NCBI GenBank assembly: GCA_914767715.1
Contig: OU612073.1
Coordinates: 16,122,001-16,186,000, forward strand
Direction of reading: 5' to 3'
Length of the DNA: 64,000 nucleotides
From: Membranipora membranacea
Lineage: Eukaryota > Bryozoa > Gymnolaemata > Cheilostomatida > Membraniporidae
In this document: piece by piece, positions 13,101-28,100 of the stretch
Position numbering within the stretch: position 1 is the stretch's first letter
Layout of the letters: each line of letters begins with the position of its first letter
The notes under the pieces: model-generated
The model's database searches: none
The model's input: only the letters and a program-made list of their open reading frames with translations
What the model was told of the DNA's origin: nothing
Translations under genes and position numbers: made by a program

Positions 13101-16100
13101 CCAGACTTGCTGCATTCAACCCAAAAGAATTTGTCAATAAAGCGTGAGTTTATCAGCCATGGTTTCTCTGTGGGATGAAATAGTGAAGAGTGTTATGTTG
13201 AAGTTAAAATGGAACAGACATACCAACTACCAGTAGCAACAGCGTATGAACATACTATAATCAGGGAGGGTATAATGGCGTAAGCATGCTCTAGTGGGAG
13301 TTATCCTCACAATGAAAACAGTGGAGCAACTCTAGTTTGTTATAATTCTGACGTGTCGACCATGTAGTGATTGATTTGGGAGGTGTATCACCAACCAAGA
13401 GTGTAGAGACATGTATAATTATCATGGCCCTCCTCATTCATAAAGCAAACAGCACTGAAAACTGTTAACAACTTTAATTTCTGTCATGGTATAATGTATA
13501 TAATCTGCTCAACAAAAACATTTTGTAGATATCTGAAGATAGCCATAGCCTATCTTCTAGGCTTACTGAGGCGTGAGCGAGATAAGAGCTCATTGTTTAT
13601 AGCCCTAGGACTTGTCTGTGTGGCTGTGGGTAAAGATATCCGGCCCCATCTTGATGAGATACTAGAAGTTATCTGCTCTTCACTACCCAGAGACTTGCCT
13701 CAGAAGTGAGTGTCCTTATTTTACAAAGTTAGCTTTTCATTGTTACCACAGAGGAGTTGATATGAGCCAGTGTTAATTTTCACTGGTTTTGGGATGACTT
13801 AATGTTAGCTAGCGGGTTAATGTAAAGTAATGACCATGTGAAATAGCAAACTTTTTCTGCTGCAAATACTATATTCCTTTTGTGTGTTTTGTCTTGTTGG
13901 ACACATGGTACAAGTATAACTTATTGATTAATTCTTTATAGGAAGCAGAAAAGCGTTGCAGTAGAACCCTCAGTATTTACCTGCATCAGTCTCTTAGCTC
14001 GGGCTATGGGTAGTAGTAATGATATACACATGAGGATAAGAGAGCTGATAGGTCCTATGTTACATGTACCACTCAGGTAAGATTACTCTTGTCCCAAGCA
14101 GGGCAAAATGTCATTGATCTTTCTGAATCAAGTCATAGTCATTTTGTGTTCAGCTGAGTCAGGTAACGAATTCCATTAAGTGAAGCCCGGTCATGTCATG
14201 GAATACCTTGACTTACAAGTTACTTCTTTCCATGGTCAAACTTGTGACCATGAAATTTAAAAAGGAGATGTTCATATGTTTGTGGCTGTTGCTTAGCTTC
14301 GTTATCACTTTCTCGTTTTGAGCTGCACTACTTTGACTAAAGATGTTTAAATTATAGAAGGGCATATTCTAGCTATACTTGATTTGCCATCGTTCCGAGT
14401 GCTGACTGGGATATCTCATCACCTTACAGCCTAGTGATATGTTATCAGCGCGTCATCCATGTATACAATTTTATATTATTTTATATATATATTATATATA
14501 TATATATATAATATAAAATATATATATATAACAAACTGAACTATCATTCTACTTTACGCTCGTCTTTCTCACATGACATATAAGATAAATATTGTGGTTA
14601 TGCGAGTCTCTATTTTTACAGCCCCTCTCTAACATCAGCCCTGGAGGATATAGCTAAGCAGATACCATCACTAAGACGTGATATACAGGATGGTCTGTTA
14701 CAGATGCTGAGTCTTATACTGACAGGCAGACCGACCAATCAGCAGGCAGGAGCCAGGCTCGCCATACAAACTCCTAGTATGTTGAGAAATCTGAAAACTA
14801 GATATGGATACTTATGGCCCATGTAGGAAAGGTTTGGTGTAGAAAGTGAAGAGGGGGTAGATGATTCGGAGTGCATTTCAGCACTGAGCATATAGATTGT
14901 TGACTCTCAATAAAATTGACAAAGCAACCTATTTTCGGAAAATAAATCCTTTATGTGAAGATAACTATCAATACTATCATGTGACCGGATTGTTTCACCA
15001 ATTTCACAGAACCACCATGTCTGGTGCTGTGATGCTGAAGAGATTTTAAGTATCATGAGGTCTTGATTCTAATTTGAGTTTCTGTTTTCTGATTAATCTG
15101 TACTTTAGGAGTATAGTTTCATAATTCTCATAATTTATATTATTATGTTTATATATAATTTATATTTTTATTTATTTTACAGCTGTATATGACAGTAGCG
15201 GTATAAGCCATGACCTGACTAATATAACACTAGCGCTGAGAACTCTGGGTACATTCGACTTCGAGGATCATTCTCTGACTAAACTACTCAGACATTGTGC
15301 TGATAAGTTCCTTGGCTCAGATAATGAAGAGGTGAGGTGGAATTTCTTTTGTTTTCCATTTCATGAAACAATTTAAGACTAGCAACTATAAAACATTGGA
15401 ATAATAGTGGTGATGAGACAGACATGTGCAACATTTTTGAACAGGGCAATTGTCATGCAAGATGTGCAATATAAGTTGTTGTCAATTACCGTTTTAAACC
15501 TATATATTGCATGACATTGATCTTTTGCTGAATCAAAGCTTTGTATTCACTCGACCAAGGCTAATTTCTAAGTACTTGTAACATTAAAATGTAGTTAGAA
15601 ATGTCAGTACCAAGCAGAGACAATCTGGTGTCATTTCTCTTGACACGTGACTTGTCTGAATCTTCAGACCGAGATCGATAATTCCTCTTGGTTTTTTATT
15701 AGAGATTGTCCACAAATATATAACAATAAACCCATCTCCATCTCTCGTCTGCCACACACTTGCTCACAAACCAGCCACTCACAATCATCACAGCCTACCT
15801 ACTAAATTTTCCAGGTGGACATGATGAAAGACATGCATTTTTTACTATCGCTGTTGATCGTAGAAACCGCAAGACTTAAATCCTCCAGTAAATAATAGTA
15901 TTCATGTGGTTTTGATACAGACATACCGTTTGTTATCATGCTGCCCTCTACATAAATGGTAGTGTATATATGTTGCTGATACAGATAGAGAGTTGTTCGT
16001 TATGGCACCCTCTGTTTTTGTTAGGTAAGAATGGAAGCTGTGAAGACTTGCTCCTCATTGCTAACTTACACCAGCTCTAAGTCATTACGCCAGTCTAGTC

Positions 16101-19100
16101 AGGCTCATACTGTAGCTGAGGTTCTCAATAAGCTACTTATAGTTGGAATTACTGATTCAGGTAAGTAGGAGACCAGGCCCTGAGGGGTTCACAGGCTAGG
16201 AACTTGTCTCATTATTTGTAGCTGATAAATGATTGATGCATTATGTTGTCAAAATGGCTACTGGTTACTAGTAGATCAAGTTTGATCCATTTGCCTGCTT
16301 TTGGAGTCGCACCCCCTCCACTGACAGGCAGAGTCTAGGTTAATGAAGAACATGGGGATAGTTTGCCACATACCAAGTGAGTGGAGACCTGTATACAAAC
16401 AAACCTGGCAAAAATGAGCTGCAACCAGCAAGTATGTTTTGAATATGCTCCTATGATCGATAACTAACAGATGTAGCAGAGACTGTGTGAAAAAAAGTAT
16501 TTACTTTTTTAAACTCAAATTTTTGTAATCCCACGTTTATAACATAAAGCTTCGTCTGACCAGTATTTGTTTTTTCTTTAGATCCTGACATAAGACGATG
16601 CGTACTGGAATCACTGAACACTAACCACGCTCAGTTTGATCCCCACCTGGCGCAGGCTGAGAACCTAGCCTCACTGTTTATAGCCCTGAATGATGAGAGG
16701 TTTGAGATACGAGCTATCGCCATGGTGATGATCGGTAAACTCAGTAAAAAGAATCCCGCTTATGTGATGCCTTCACTCAGGAAAGTTCTCATTCAGGTAA
16801 GACTCACTTACAATTGTTATCTAATGGTACCCTACAGGGTGGACATTTCCAGTAAATTTGAAATATTTGTACGTCGCTGGTAGAAAATTCGCAAAAAATT
16901 AATTCTGCTAGTCTTAAGATTTTCGGAACATTCTCACTAAAAGCTGAGTTAAAAAGTTAAACAAGGAATCAACATCTTGTAGGGTATGCCATTCAATAGT
17001 AAGTATTTCGATACAAAAATCACTGTAGGTGGCGCGGCATCATTATCACCTGTACAGACGTACCGTAATAGAATGATCTACGATTTTTATGTTGCTCTGT
17101 TGAGTTCAAGAGGGTTAAAGTGTTTATAAAGATGTACCGCTAATAGGCAAGAACGGCATTAAAACCAAAGATATATCAGCTTGTTGCCAAAACCAGGCAA
17201 TTATGGCTCAATTACCATATACTACCTATAATTAAGTCCCAGAATACCCCCCAATTGACCATCTGAACACATTGTCTCCCTTACTCTTGAATTTAAACCA
17301 AATATGTTGTAAATATGAAATGCCAACTAAATTTTCATTTTCAAAGCACTATTGATATGAATAATTTAACAAGCATTATGGTATTGTAATAATGTGTAAT
17401 TATGTAAACTGCCTTACATATGAGATAAAACGACCGTACACTCTGGAAGGTGAATTTAAAAAAAGAAAGGAAACTTACTTGGAAGTAACCTAGGTTGTTT
17501 ACAGCAGTGTAATTTCTGACTTGTAGCTAGCCTTAGGGCAGCTTCAAAGTTAGCGAATGATGATTTGGGCTGTTATGATTCCTCAGGAGTTATACAAAGC
17601 CTGACACTTAGCTCAGTAACGAGGGCTCTGTGATCATGTCTGACACCACTAGCACACTGTAAACACAAGTCTGTTAATAAAAAAAAGTCATCAACCTCTT
17701 GCTAAATTAGCAGTTAACAGTGGTACTTCCTAAAAATGGGTTGTCTGCGGAGTTCTCAGCTAAAATAGACAAGCCCCCAATATATAGCTTTATCTTGGTA
17801 TTAACTCTTACATTCACACCGCAAACTCCAAACTATGTTGTCGGATTAAGATACGACAATTGACATCACACTTATATCGGGAGGAACAAATATCTGCACA
17901 CAAAACCTGCGAAATCAAAAACAATCTTTGCTAGTTCATCAATGTTTGGCTTCGACCTCTCAGGCGACTCCTATGATAGAGGGAGAGGGGTTAGGCTGTT
18001 CATCATCTTCGTGGCTGTTTGGAGAGAGAACCAACCTACATTTGATTTTAGACTATTATTATATTTCATGTCATATTTTAACAGTTGATAGCTGTTCTGG
18101 AGCACAGTGGTATAGGTAGAGACAAGGAGCAGGCGGCTAACATGCTTTATCTTCTCGTACATAACGCTCCTCGGATAATCAAACCATATCTGGACGCCAT
18201 TGTAGACGCTCTCATGTCTAAATTAAAGGAAGTCGATCAGAACACAGCTGTGATGACTGCTGTACTAGAGGCTCTAGGAGGCTTGTGTGAGGTAAACATT
18301 GCTCTCAAAAAGTATCAGGCTCCTCATTTGAAAGAATAGGTCAGGTTTGATCATAGGATTGAATGTTTGTTATAATAATTCTAACCTATATGACTCTATA
18401 GACAATAAGTTTGGATCAGATTCCACACTCTCTTAATATAAATAATGATAACAACATAAATAAAATATGTATTGAATAATATTATATGGATATAATAGTA
18501 TAAATAAATATTATTCTTATCTGTATTAATATGAAGCGTTTAAGTGTGCATAGAAATGGTTGAAGCTTTCCACAATTATTTGGATCTTTCCAATCCTTAT
18601 TTTTTCCCTTCACCTCAGGTCGGTGGACAGAAAATGCTAAAGTACGCTGACGATCTACTCACGATAATCGAGGGTATGCTGGAGGACTCCAGCTCCGCCC
18701 ACAAACAGGAAGTAGTAGTACGTACACTGGGTCAGGTAGTGGCTAGTACAGGGTTAGTAGTCGAGCCTTACAACAGATTCCCTAACTTACTGATGATACT
18801 ACTGAATATGCTCGTCACAGAACCAGAGCAAATTGTGCGGAAAGAGGTAAGCAAAAAGCTTCAAAATCTTATGTATTGTTTCCAGCTCAAATTGACCTAA
18901 CGGAATGTGTTGCCTTGGCAGTGTCGTGAATGTGTTGAGTATCGGATATATGCTGCTCTGGCCTGTCACCTTACTGTATAACATATTGATTTCCATCTTG
19001 TGTCTATAATTGATATATTAAACTTTTATGTTATACGATAAAATTGTATATTATATTTCCTTTTGTTATAATATATTATAGCATAAAAGTAACATAATAG

Positions 19101-22100
19101 TAACCTGTTGTTTGTTCTCTAGGTGATACGTTTGTTAGGATTACTGGGTGCCCTAGACCCGTACCGACATAAACTTAACCTTGGTAAAATAGGTGGTGCT
19201 GAGGCTGCAGGAGCAGTAGTACTGAGTATGTGGGAGCCTAGTGGAGATCGATATGATAGGGCTGGTAAGTTATATACATATTAAGCGGGGGGGGGGGGCG
19301 CCTTCTCCCGCACCTAATTTCTCTTTCCTACTTTTCACTGATTCAACTTCATCAGGATAATGATCTCTGTTTTTAAATCCATCAATGGTGTATGTTCAAT
19401 CAATTTGATTTCGTTCCTATTTGTTGTTTTCAGACATTACAACTAATGAGATGTTAGTAGCGATGGCGACTGCTACCCTTGATGAGTTTTACCCGGCTGT
19501 AGCCATAGCCTGTATGATGAGGATTATCAACGAGCCTAGTCTAGCACAGTTCCATCTGGAGGCAGTGTCTAGTATTAACACTATTTTTATGTCTCTCGGT
19601 ATGGGCCCTTTAGATACTTTGTGCAATATCGATCATACTATTTAATTGCGTACAGCCACCAATTGTTGCCTTTCACACTTGTGACTCTGGGAGGATGCAA
19701 CTGCAAGCTACGTTATTGGTGGATTATATTAAGAATTATTTTGGTTGACTTATTAGCCATTTTTGCACAAACCTTTCCTCTGGATTAAAATTAGGTTTTC
19801 CCTGAGCTGGTTTTAGGTTTTCCCCTGACCGATTTTGTGGTTACAACACCTGAATATAAAATGGGAAGTGTACAATGATTGATGATATTTTAGGATATCA
19901 TCTCGTTTATGTTGATTATAAGGTTATTAGTTTGAGTAGGTCATTATATATATATATATATATATATTATATTATGTGTTACAGGTATAAGAAGTGTACA
20001 GTATATACCACAAGTTGTCCCAGCTTGCCTCAAGGTGATGAGAGAAAACCAATCAGTCAGACAGGTAAGTCATAAGTCATAACTCCTGTAAAATCATGAA
20101 TCATAACTCCAGTAAACTCATGAGTCATAAATCCAGTAAACTTTTGTAATCCTTTACTCATATATAACACTACATGGTTAAGTTGATAGAGTTGGCCAAT
20201 ATTGTCAGGTTTGAACCTTGTGCTTGACTTTTTGTTAGTAAACATGCAAATACAAGACAGTAGCATGAGGCTTTTCTATCTTCTGTACCCTTACCTAACT
20301 ATGATAAATTGCTGAATGCTATGTATATTAAAGGCCTTCCCGGTGATGGCATGTGACCAGTCATCAGGATTGAACCTAGATTAAGTTTGACAAATTTGTC
20401 TGCATTTCCTGTTGCTCTGATACTACGGCCTGAGTGGGAGCAGCTTCTCATGCAGGCAAATTGGATCCAACTTGATTTAGGTTAAACAGCTTTGTGCCAG
20501 TGCATACCTGTTGAATATGAAGAACGTCGAGTAATCGTGCCTATATATGCCCCTTGGTTGTCATTGAGGCACCAAAAGTTCCTTTATTTAATTTCTTTGA
20601 CTCTGACTTCAGCAACAAGATCACAAGGTAGTACAGCTCAGCTTTTCGCAACTACAGTCCACATTATGCCTTGTTTTAATAGTCTTGTCTAGTCTTCGCT
20701 GAATTGGAGGAGGTTGTTTCCGTGTATTTCATATTGTTAATTTTGCCACCATCTAACACTCATCAATTTAGTGGAGAAATTGATGTCAGATTCTAACCAT
20801 GTATTTTGTGTTAATTTTTTCAATGATTGATTGTGAGCTTAGAAAATGTACCCTTTTGGTTCAATGCGATACACTGTCTCTGGATGGAGGGAGAACAATA
20901 CGCAGTTAGTTGTATATAGCCATAGACTTAAAATACTAGAGTATATTAATATACTAACCATACTATGAATATTCTTTAGTATAATAAGTATATGGATAGC
21001 TACTTTCTTAGAAGAGCTGTTTGATTGATCCACTTTCAATTGCATATGAATTACTTCTCGGCTCTTATTGGCTGTTTGGCTCCCAGCCAACAGCCAATCA
21101 GAGCATCGCGTTGGCTCAGTGAAACCAGTTGTGATTGGGCAAATCCTTTTCACTTCAATGTGATTTCTATGATGTCTATTTCTAGTTCCTGTTCACTCAG
21201 CTGAGTAATGTTATCGGTATTGTAAAGCTGCATATCAAGCCATATCTACCAGATATATTCGCCATTGTTGACATGACGTGGTCCAACAGTTTAGAGAACC
21301 CGGAACAGTCGGAAGATATACAGGTAAATAAGACAAAATTCAAATTGTAAAATATTTAATTAACCAAGTCTGCCTGCATTCGGAGTTCCTCCATTAGCTT
21401 GCCAGTCGTTGCTCATTTTCAAAATTGAAGTGAAAATTTTATTTCTACTCTGCTATCTGAAATCACTCAAGTGCCTGATCATCAACTACATCAGCATTGT
21501 CTAGCTTTTCTGAGTGAACAAAGTTGAGTAAAGCGTTGAAATGCTTGTTACCTGGATGCTACATGCTTTTATTTTAATCCTTTTAATTTTATATTTAATT
21601 TTCAAGCCTTGGTAGCTGTCTGCTTGTATTTGTACTCAATGTTCCATCATGTACTTATCTTTTATATTACAGAAAACAATGATAGAGTTATTGAGATGCA
21701 CTGTATCCTCTATTGCTACTGAGTTCAAACTGTATCTGCCCGATATTATCCCTCACATGCTCAAAGTTTTCATCACTGATAAGTCTGAGCGCAGAACCAT
21801 CATACAGCAGGTATACTTTCCTCGGTCATTTTCCATTACTGAACAACGCAATTTTTTAACTTATCGTAAGTAATCCAGAAAAGGCTGTTAGTTAGCTGTC
21901 GTTTATTGTAATTAGCTTTTGTAATTGGAAGTTGCCCTCTTTAATCAGGTAATATCAATGAGTAGACAACTACAATTATTTTTTCATTGAAATGAGCTTA
22001 TCACAATGTAGTATTTGAGCACGGAATGTCTACAAACCTAACGGAGCCCAAATTTCTCTGCCTTGCCTATTGTTTGACATATGACCCTCTGAGGTTAGTT

Positions 22101-25100
22101 TGACCTAAGTGATGCTGCTAACTATAATAAAGCTTCTGTCACTTCAGTTGCGTACATATTAGTTCTGATACTTTAGCTTTATTATATGTGTGATCTTTTT
22201 TGTAATACTGAGTTTTTTATTTTATAGTTACTACACGCCATACAAGACTTTGGTATAAATCTTGACGGGTATATCCACCTTCTTCTGCCTCCTATAATGC
22301 AGATACTGGACCAGACTGGAGTCGATACTGAAGTGAAAATGTATGTTAAATGTAATATAGCATCTGGCCTTTTGTTCTCATCTGTCAGTATATGCAGGAA
22401 TCAACAACTATGTCATACAGATTATTCTCTTTGGTACAACTGAGAAGCCTTAAAAAAACTTCTAACTTTGTATAAACACTGTGTAAACTTTATTAATTAT
22501 TATTATTATTAATTAAGGTTGAATATCATGCATTATAGCATCAATAATTGATTTGACTGAAAAACTGAAAAAAAGAAGTGAAAAACTCATGTTAGGTTAT
22601 TTGCCCACAACCCCCCCCCCCCCCCCACCCCCCCTTAAAATTGACATGCAATGGGACATATGTGGTTTTTATTAGTTTCTATTATCATTTATATCCCCAA
22701 CTGATCTATCTCTCCATATGAGCTATGCGTTATCCTTTCTATTTTCAAATTGCACCGTTTTTCTTCGCAGACTTGCCTTAAAGACTGTGGAGCGTTTAAC
22801 TGATCATCTCGACCTATCAGATTTTGCGTCTAAGATAATTCATCCAATCATACGCCTGCTGGACTCTCGAGATACGATCCTGCCTGCGCCTCTGTGTAAG
22901 CAGGCGATGGCTACACTCTGTTCTCTGGTTACACAGCTCGGCAAGAAGTACAGAATCTTTATACCCATGGTACAGAAAATACTGCTCAAACAGAGAATAT
23001 CAGATCCTAGATATAACAGTCTGGTCAGGGAGATAGCTGATGTAAGTTAACATACGGAGTATGTAGTAATATAGTAGGGTATCCTCTGATAATAGACAGT
23101 TTTCTGAGCTCTGATTTAGGCCTCAATTTGGAGTTGTCCTCTCTCTAGTTTGGTACTTTTAACCCATGCCGCATAGGAAAAACGTGCTGAAAAGAGGGTT
23201 ATCTTGAAAACCGCTTATAAAAGCAGAAAAACTATTTTTGATTCAGAATCTGCAACATTGAAAACTCATATGGACATAGTTTGGGAAATAATTTTTATAT
23301 TTGGATAGTCAATTATAGCATTTTCCGCCTGTTTTGCGGACCATTTGGCAGAATTTTTCATGAGTTTCGTCACTAAAATTAAGATTTATCAACATTCAAG
23401 CCTCCAATGATTTGAAAACCCTGTCTCACAGGGTTTTTTGTGGTGAAGACTCTGAATCAAAAATCATTTTTATCCTAACGTTAGCGGTTATCGATATAAC
23501 CCTCTTTTAGCAGGTTTTTCCTATGCGGTGTGGGTTAAAAGTACCAAACTGGAGGGATGACAACTCCGAATTGAGGCATAAATAAGAGCTCAGAAAACTG
23601 TCTATAATGTATCAGCCTAGAGAAGTAAAGTACTCACATGATGAAAAGTTTTCTATTTTCACTGACTTAGTGAAATGTAATGCTAGCTAACATTATATAT
23701 TAACTACATTATATACTCTACCTTGGCTAGTGCAAGTTAGTGCTAGCTTACACCATGTTACTTCCAGAATTACTTAACTAAACTCTAGCTAATATTTATT
23801 CGTCTAGGGTATTATATTCAATTCAATTTTGCCAATTCAATTCCTTTTCAATCCATGAAGACAAAAACCAAGTCGTTGTTGGCTCTGGAAGGTTAGATAC
23901 CAACAGAACAATTGTTCCATGGATTCTCCCACTCATGCTAAACTTAATGATCCTTTGCCCGCTATGCTATAAAGGTTGTTACTGTATAAATGTTTGGATA
24001 TAACAGATATAAGGTTATGAGATAAATCCCTGTTTATCACATCATACAGGGTTCAATGTATACGCCCGCTCTGCGTACAAACTCACATAGACATCAGTCG
24101 GAGTCAGACTTACCTAGTACTCAGATAAAACAGAAGCAGGCAGTCAAACCAGAGGAGCTGATCCGGGCCTGCCGGGGTACCACCAGGGTGTCCAAGGAGG
24201 ACTGGATGGAGTGGCTGAGACGATTTAATCTGGAGGTGTTGAAGTTGTCTCCTGATCCATCACTGAAAGCCTGCTACATACTTGCACAGAGTTATCCTAC
24301 TGTGGCTAGGTAATAATCTTAATCCAGAGCTCTTCACTTCATCTTATTCAGTATCAAATGAATTTAATGGTTTTCTTTAATTAAACCATGACAATACATA
24401 AACATAAGGGTGATCAGGTGGAGTACCGCTAAAATTCATTATGCCATCAGCAAATTTTCAAATCTACTCGGCATAGTCATAGGCTTTTAACCAAGTTGCT
24501 CCTCTTATTCTCTCATATCTTCCTTTGTGTGTTGGACAGGGAGATGTTCAACGCCGCGTTTGTCTCATGCTGGACTGGACTATCAGATCCACATAAGAAG
24601 ACCCTGATAGAAGATATCGGTAACGCTCTCGACGGCCAGAAGATCCCTGAGATCACTCAGGCTTTACTTAATCTGGCTGAGTTCATGGAACATTGTGACT
24701 CCAAGGTGAGATATGTGATCAGGCTTTATACACTCACTCACACACTCAGAATTGATATCATGGGAGTAATACAATTTTGCGCTTTCAGGTTAAAATTTAA
24801 TGTTCTAAATTGGCTTGTGCAAATGATGGATGAAATCTGGTACCAACCATGTTTTGCATGTGAATGGGGCTAGTGTATCTTTTAATAACAAAGACTTTGA
24901 AAATTGAGGGGGAGCGTGTCCTAAGATTCTTCTTCTCAAGTAACTCATTAGAGATGTAATGGCCCTCCTGAAATAGAATGACCCACCTTAGTTATGTTAA
25001 ACTTAATTCTCGTATAAATTATAATTTTAGGGGTCGCTTCCACTGAGCCCCGCGTTGTTAGGACGTCAGGCTGTTGAATGCAGAGCCTATGCTAAAGCTC

Positions 25101-28100
25101 TGCATTATGTAGAAGAGGAGTTCCATGAATATATCAAAACAGAGAAGGAAGGCGGAGCTAAGCATTCACAGTCTACAGGCATGGAGCTTATGGAGAAACT
25201 TATCAGGTATTATATAAGTGTTATCCTCCTATCTAATAATCGAGGGGTAAAGTATTCATAACAGGATTACTTTGCCTTTTCAAAAATGCAAAAACATTCG
25301 GAGAATTATAGATAATTTACATTTACTTAACCGCATTACATAATATGCACTGCCACCTTAGCTAGCTAGCTTTGTGTAAGCTAACATTAGGTCACCCTCA
25401 AACTAAGATTTCCTTATCAATGGTATAAGAAAATGGTTCACTAAGTTTTTAAGGACATTTAGCGCTCGGGGAGTTTAGAATATAAGCTCCCTGCAGGCAG
25501 CATCTTTCACATAGGACTTAACCTCATTAAGATGTGTGAAGAAAATAAGCACAGTTACCTCAGATTGATTATTGTAAAGCAATAAATAGTAACGAAGGCC
25601 TTGGTTATTAGGAAATAATACTCATTACCAGTATGTGTTTGTTGTCTGATTATAGTGTAAATAACAAACTTCAGCAGACGGAGGCTGCCCGAGGTGTTCT
25701 CTTATATGCTAAGAAGAAAACTCTGGAGACATCCAGCACTTCTAGGGATGTGGTAAGTTTTTTCACTCAGTGTCTATCTCAGTATGACTTGACACAATGG
25801 AATTTGTGACTTGTCATGGCTTGATTTGACTTAATTCACGAGTTGACTAGACTCTATATTATTCAAAGTTTTCCTGATCTGAATAATACTGGCAACTCAT
25901 TCCCTTGTCTGTTTCAAGTAATTTGGCTGAAACCTGAAATTTCTAATAAGTTGTGTATTGTATTGTTAATTGATTAATTTGAAGTATTTACTATGTTCCT
26001 ATCACTGTGAGAAAGTTAAATTTGACGTGCATAACATAAGTGGTGGATTACACAGTAATGCGTATGCCCAAGCGATGATTGACTCACTGCTTTGCTCTTT
26101 CTGCTCAGGGTATGACGATGCTGCCGGCTGGTAAGATACCAGGTCACTTCTATGAGAAGTTACATCAGTGGGAGGAAGCTAAGAGAGTGTATGAGGAGGA
26201 GCTGCTGATGGAGAACCAGGCGAGGAAAAGTCTGAGAGAAGGAGGCAGAGTCGATCAGAATAAACTACAGAAGCGTACATTATCTTCTCTCGGCAAGATG
26301 AGGTGTCTGGAGGAGCTGGGAGAATGGTGAGTATGACATGACGTCACCGCACTGCCTTATACGTTATGCAATATACGACAGTAATCCAAGACACGATGAA
26401 TCTGAAAAAAACAAACAATTTTTTTGTCTGGCAGTTTGACAGTGGGGTATTGAGGGTGAAATCTCTCTTATTCTTAGTTCCCTAAAACATTGAATATTTG
26501 AATTCATAGAAGCGGAGCTTTGTTTGAATATGAACAGCCTTATCAATTGTTGTGCTATTTGGAGGATAAACTGATGAACTGATCCGAGTATGCAGTGATG
26601 AACCTTCCAAGAAGTAACAGCAAAAAAGAATTTCACTCACATTTTCCATGAATATTGTTAAATATCCATTTGATGCACTTCTCTGTCTGTAGGAACGCTA
26701 TAAATGACGTATTAGAAGGAGATGATGTTTGCAGCTGGACTAAAGCTTCAGATGATCTCAAAGAGAAGATGTCCAGAATGGCTGCTGCCTCAGCCTGGGG
26801 TAGAGGTAAGTGCTGTCACTTCATATCTAACACATAAACCACTTGTCTTATTACACATTTCACACGATGTCCCATGCCATATGATGATATAGATACCCTA
26901 TAACAATAAAGAATATGCAGGAGGAAAAGTTCACCATTTTGAACATTGATATTTATTGCCAGCTGACATTTACTCAACCTAATTTCTTGATATTATCTCC
27001 TACCTTAGCTAGTTAAAATTGGTTTTGGCCAACCTAAAATCACCCAGAATAAGGTAAACTAAACTAAATTTTGCAGCCTTGCAATTGAGTTACGAACCTC
27101 TCATGATGTAAGTCTCTAGGCAGTCCTGTGTATCAGTTTTTTTCTCCATAATCCCCCTTATTACTTATTTCTAGCTACTAATATATAATACAAAAATAAT
27201 GTTGCATAACCATAAAATATATATTTTCAAAATAATATAATATAATCACAAACATTTATTTTTAATAGGTGATGAGAAGAGTATGGGGAGTTATGTGAAC
27301 TTCATAGCTAAGGATAGTTTTGATGGATTATTTTATCGAGCTGTACTGAAGATAATGCAGGCTCCTGAGGACTCTATCTCCATGTTCAGAGCTGCTCATG
27401 AGTATATAAACAAGGCTAGAGACCTTCTCAGTACAGATCTGGCTGCCCTGGCCTCAGAGAGCTACAGCAGGTATTATAACTATTACCTTTATCATATACA
27501 TTAGTAAAGAAATACTTATGGGTATAACTAACCTACGAATCTGCTCAGACTGGATTACATACTTTTGGATATTATCACCACATTTGGCTGAAAGGATTGA
27601 CAAGGTATATTAGACTTCGTAATTCAGAACTGTTGATTTAGACAACAAATATTGGTCCCTTCACTATGCAGAGGCTGTTTCAGTGGCATGCTCCGTTCTG
27701 CCAGAATGGTTTTTTGTTACTTTTTTCATTAGAACCATAATGTTATGAGATATACTCAGGAACGATTAAGAGCAGTTGATAGGTGCCCGTCCCGCCACCA
27801 GCATACCTTCCGCCACCTGCCTGAACCCAACTTGCCAATGGTGGCAGCTTTTAATGCTGTATTTCCCTCTGGTTTTTTACAGGGCTTATGGTGTGATGGT
27901 TAACGTTCAGATGCTCACAGAGCTAGAAGAGGTTATACAGTACAAACTAGTCGGCGATCAGAGGGATTGTATCAAGTAAGTATTGATAAATTGATCAGGT
28001 CACACTGACACAACGTATGCCGGCAGTTTTATTTGCCAGATTTGTTGTTATCAAATTGAATATGAGCCATTATTAAATTAATGCAACTACAAGATGCTCT

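Larger units (their letters stand above)
7107..23041 (+). other. MTOR: MTOR exons 1-24: N-terminal HEAT-repeat solenoid
   Basis: Exons: 7107-7207, 8663-8796, 9118-9259, 9691-9796, 10168-10359, 10548-10688, 11032-11097, 12559-12699, 13028-13143, 13529-13705, 13942-14076, 14622-14776, 15183-15331, 16025-16160, 16582-16796, 18085-18291, 18619-18846, 19123-19264, 19434-19598, 19985-20064, 21186-21323, 21673-21810, 22228-22340, 22771-23041. They encode about 1196 residues of paired helices, which in the family contact Raptor or Rictor/mSIN1. Conserved landmarks are VFILRELAL (exon 5), [16 protein letters not shown] (exon 16), [14 protein letters not shown] (exon 17), [13 protein letters not shown] (exon 18) and [12 protein letters not shown] (exon 24). 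Exons 7-8 encode a linker that is shorter than, and dissimilar to, the Gly/Phe-rich insert of vertebrates. Confidence 0.9.
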
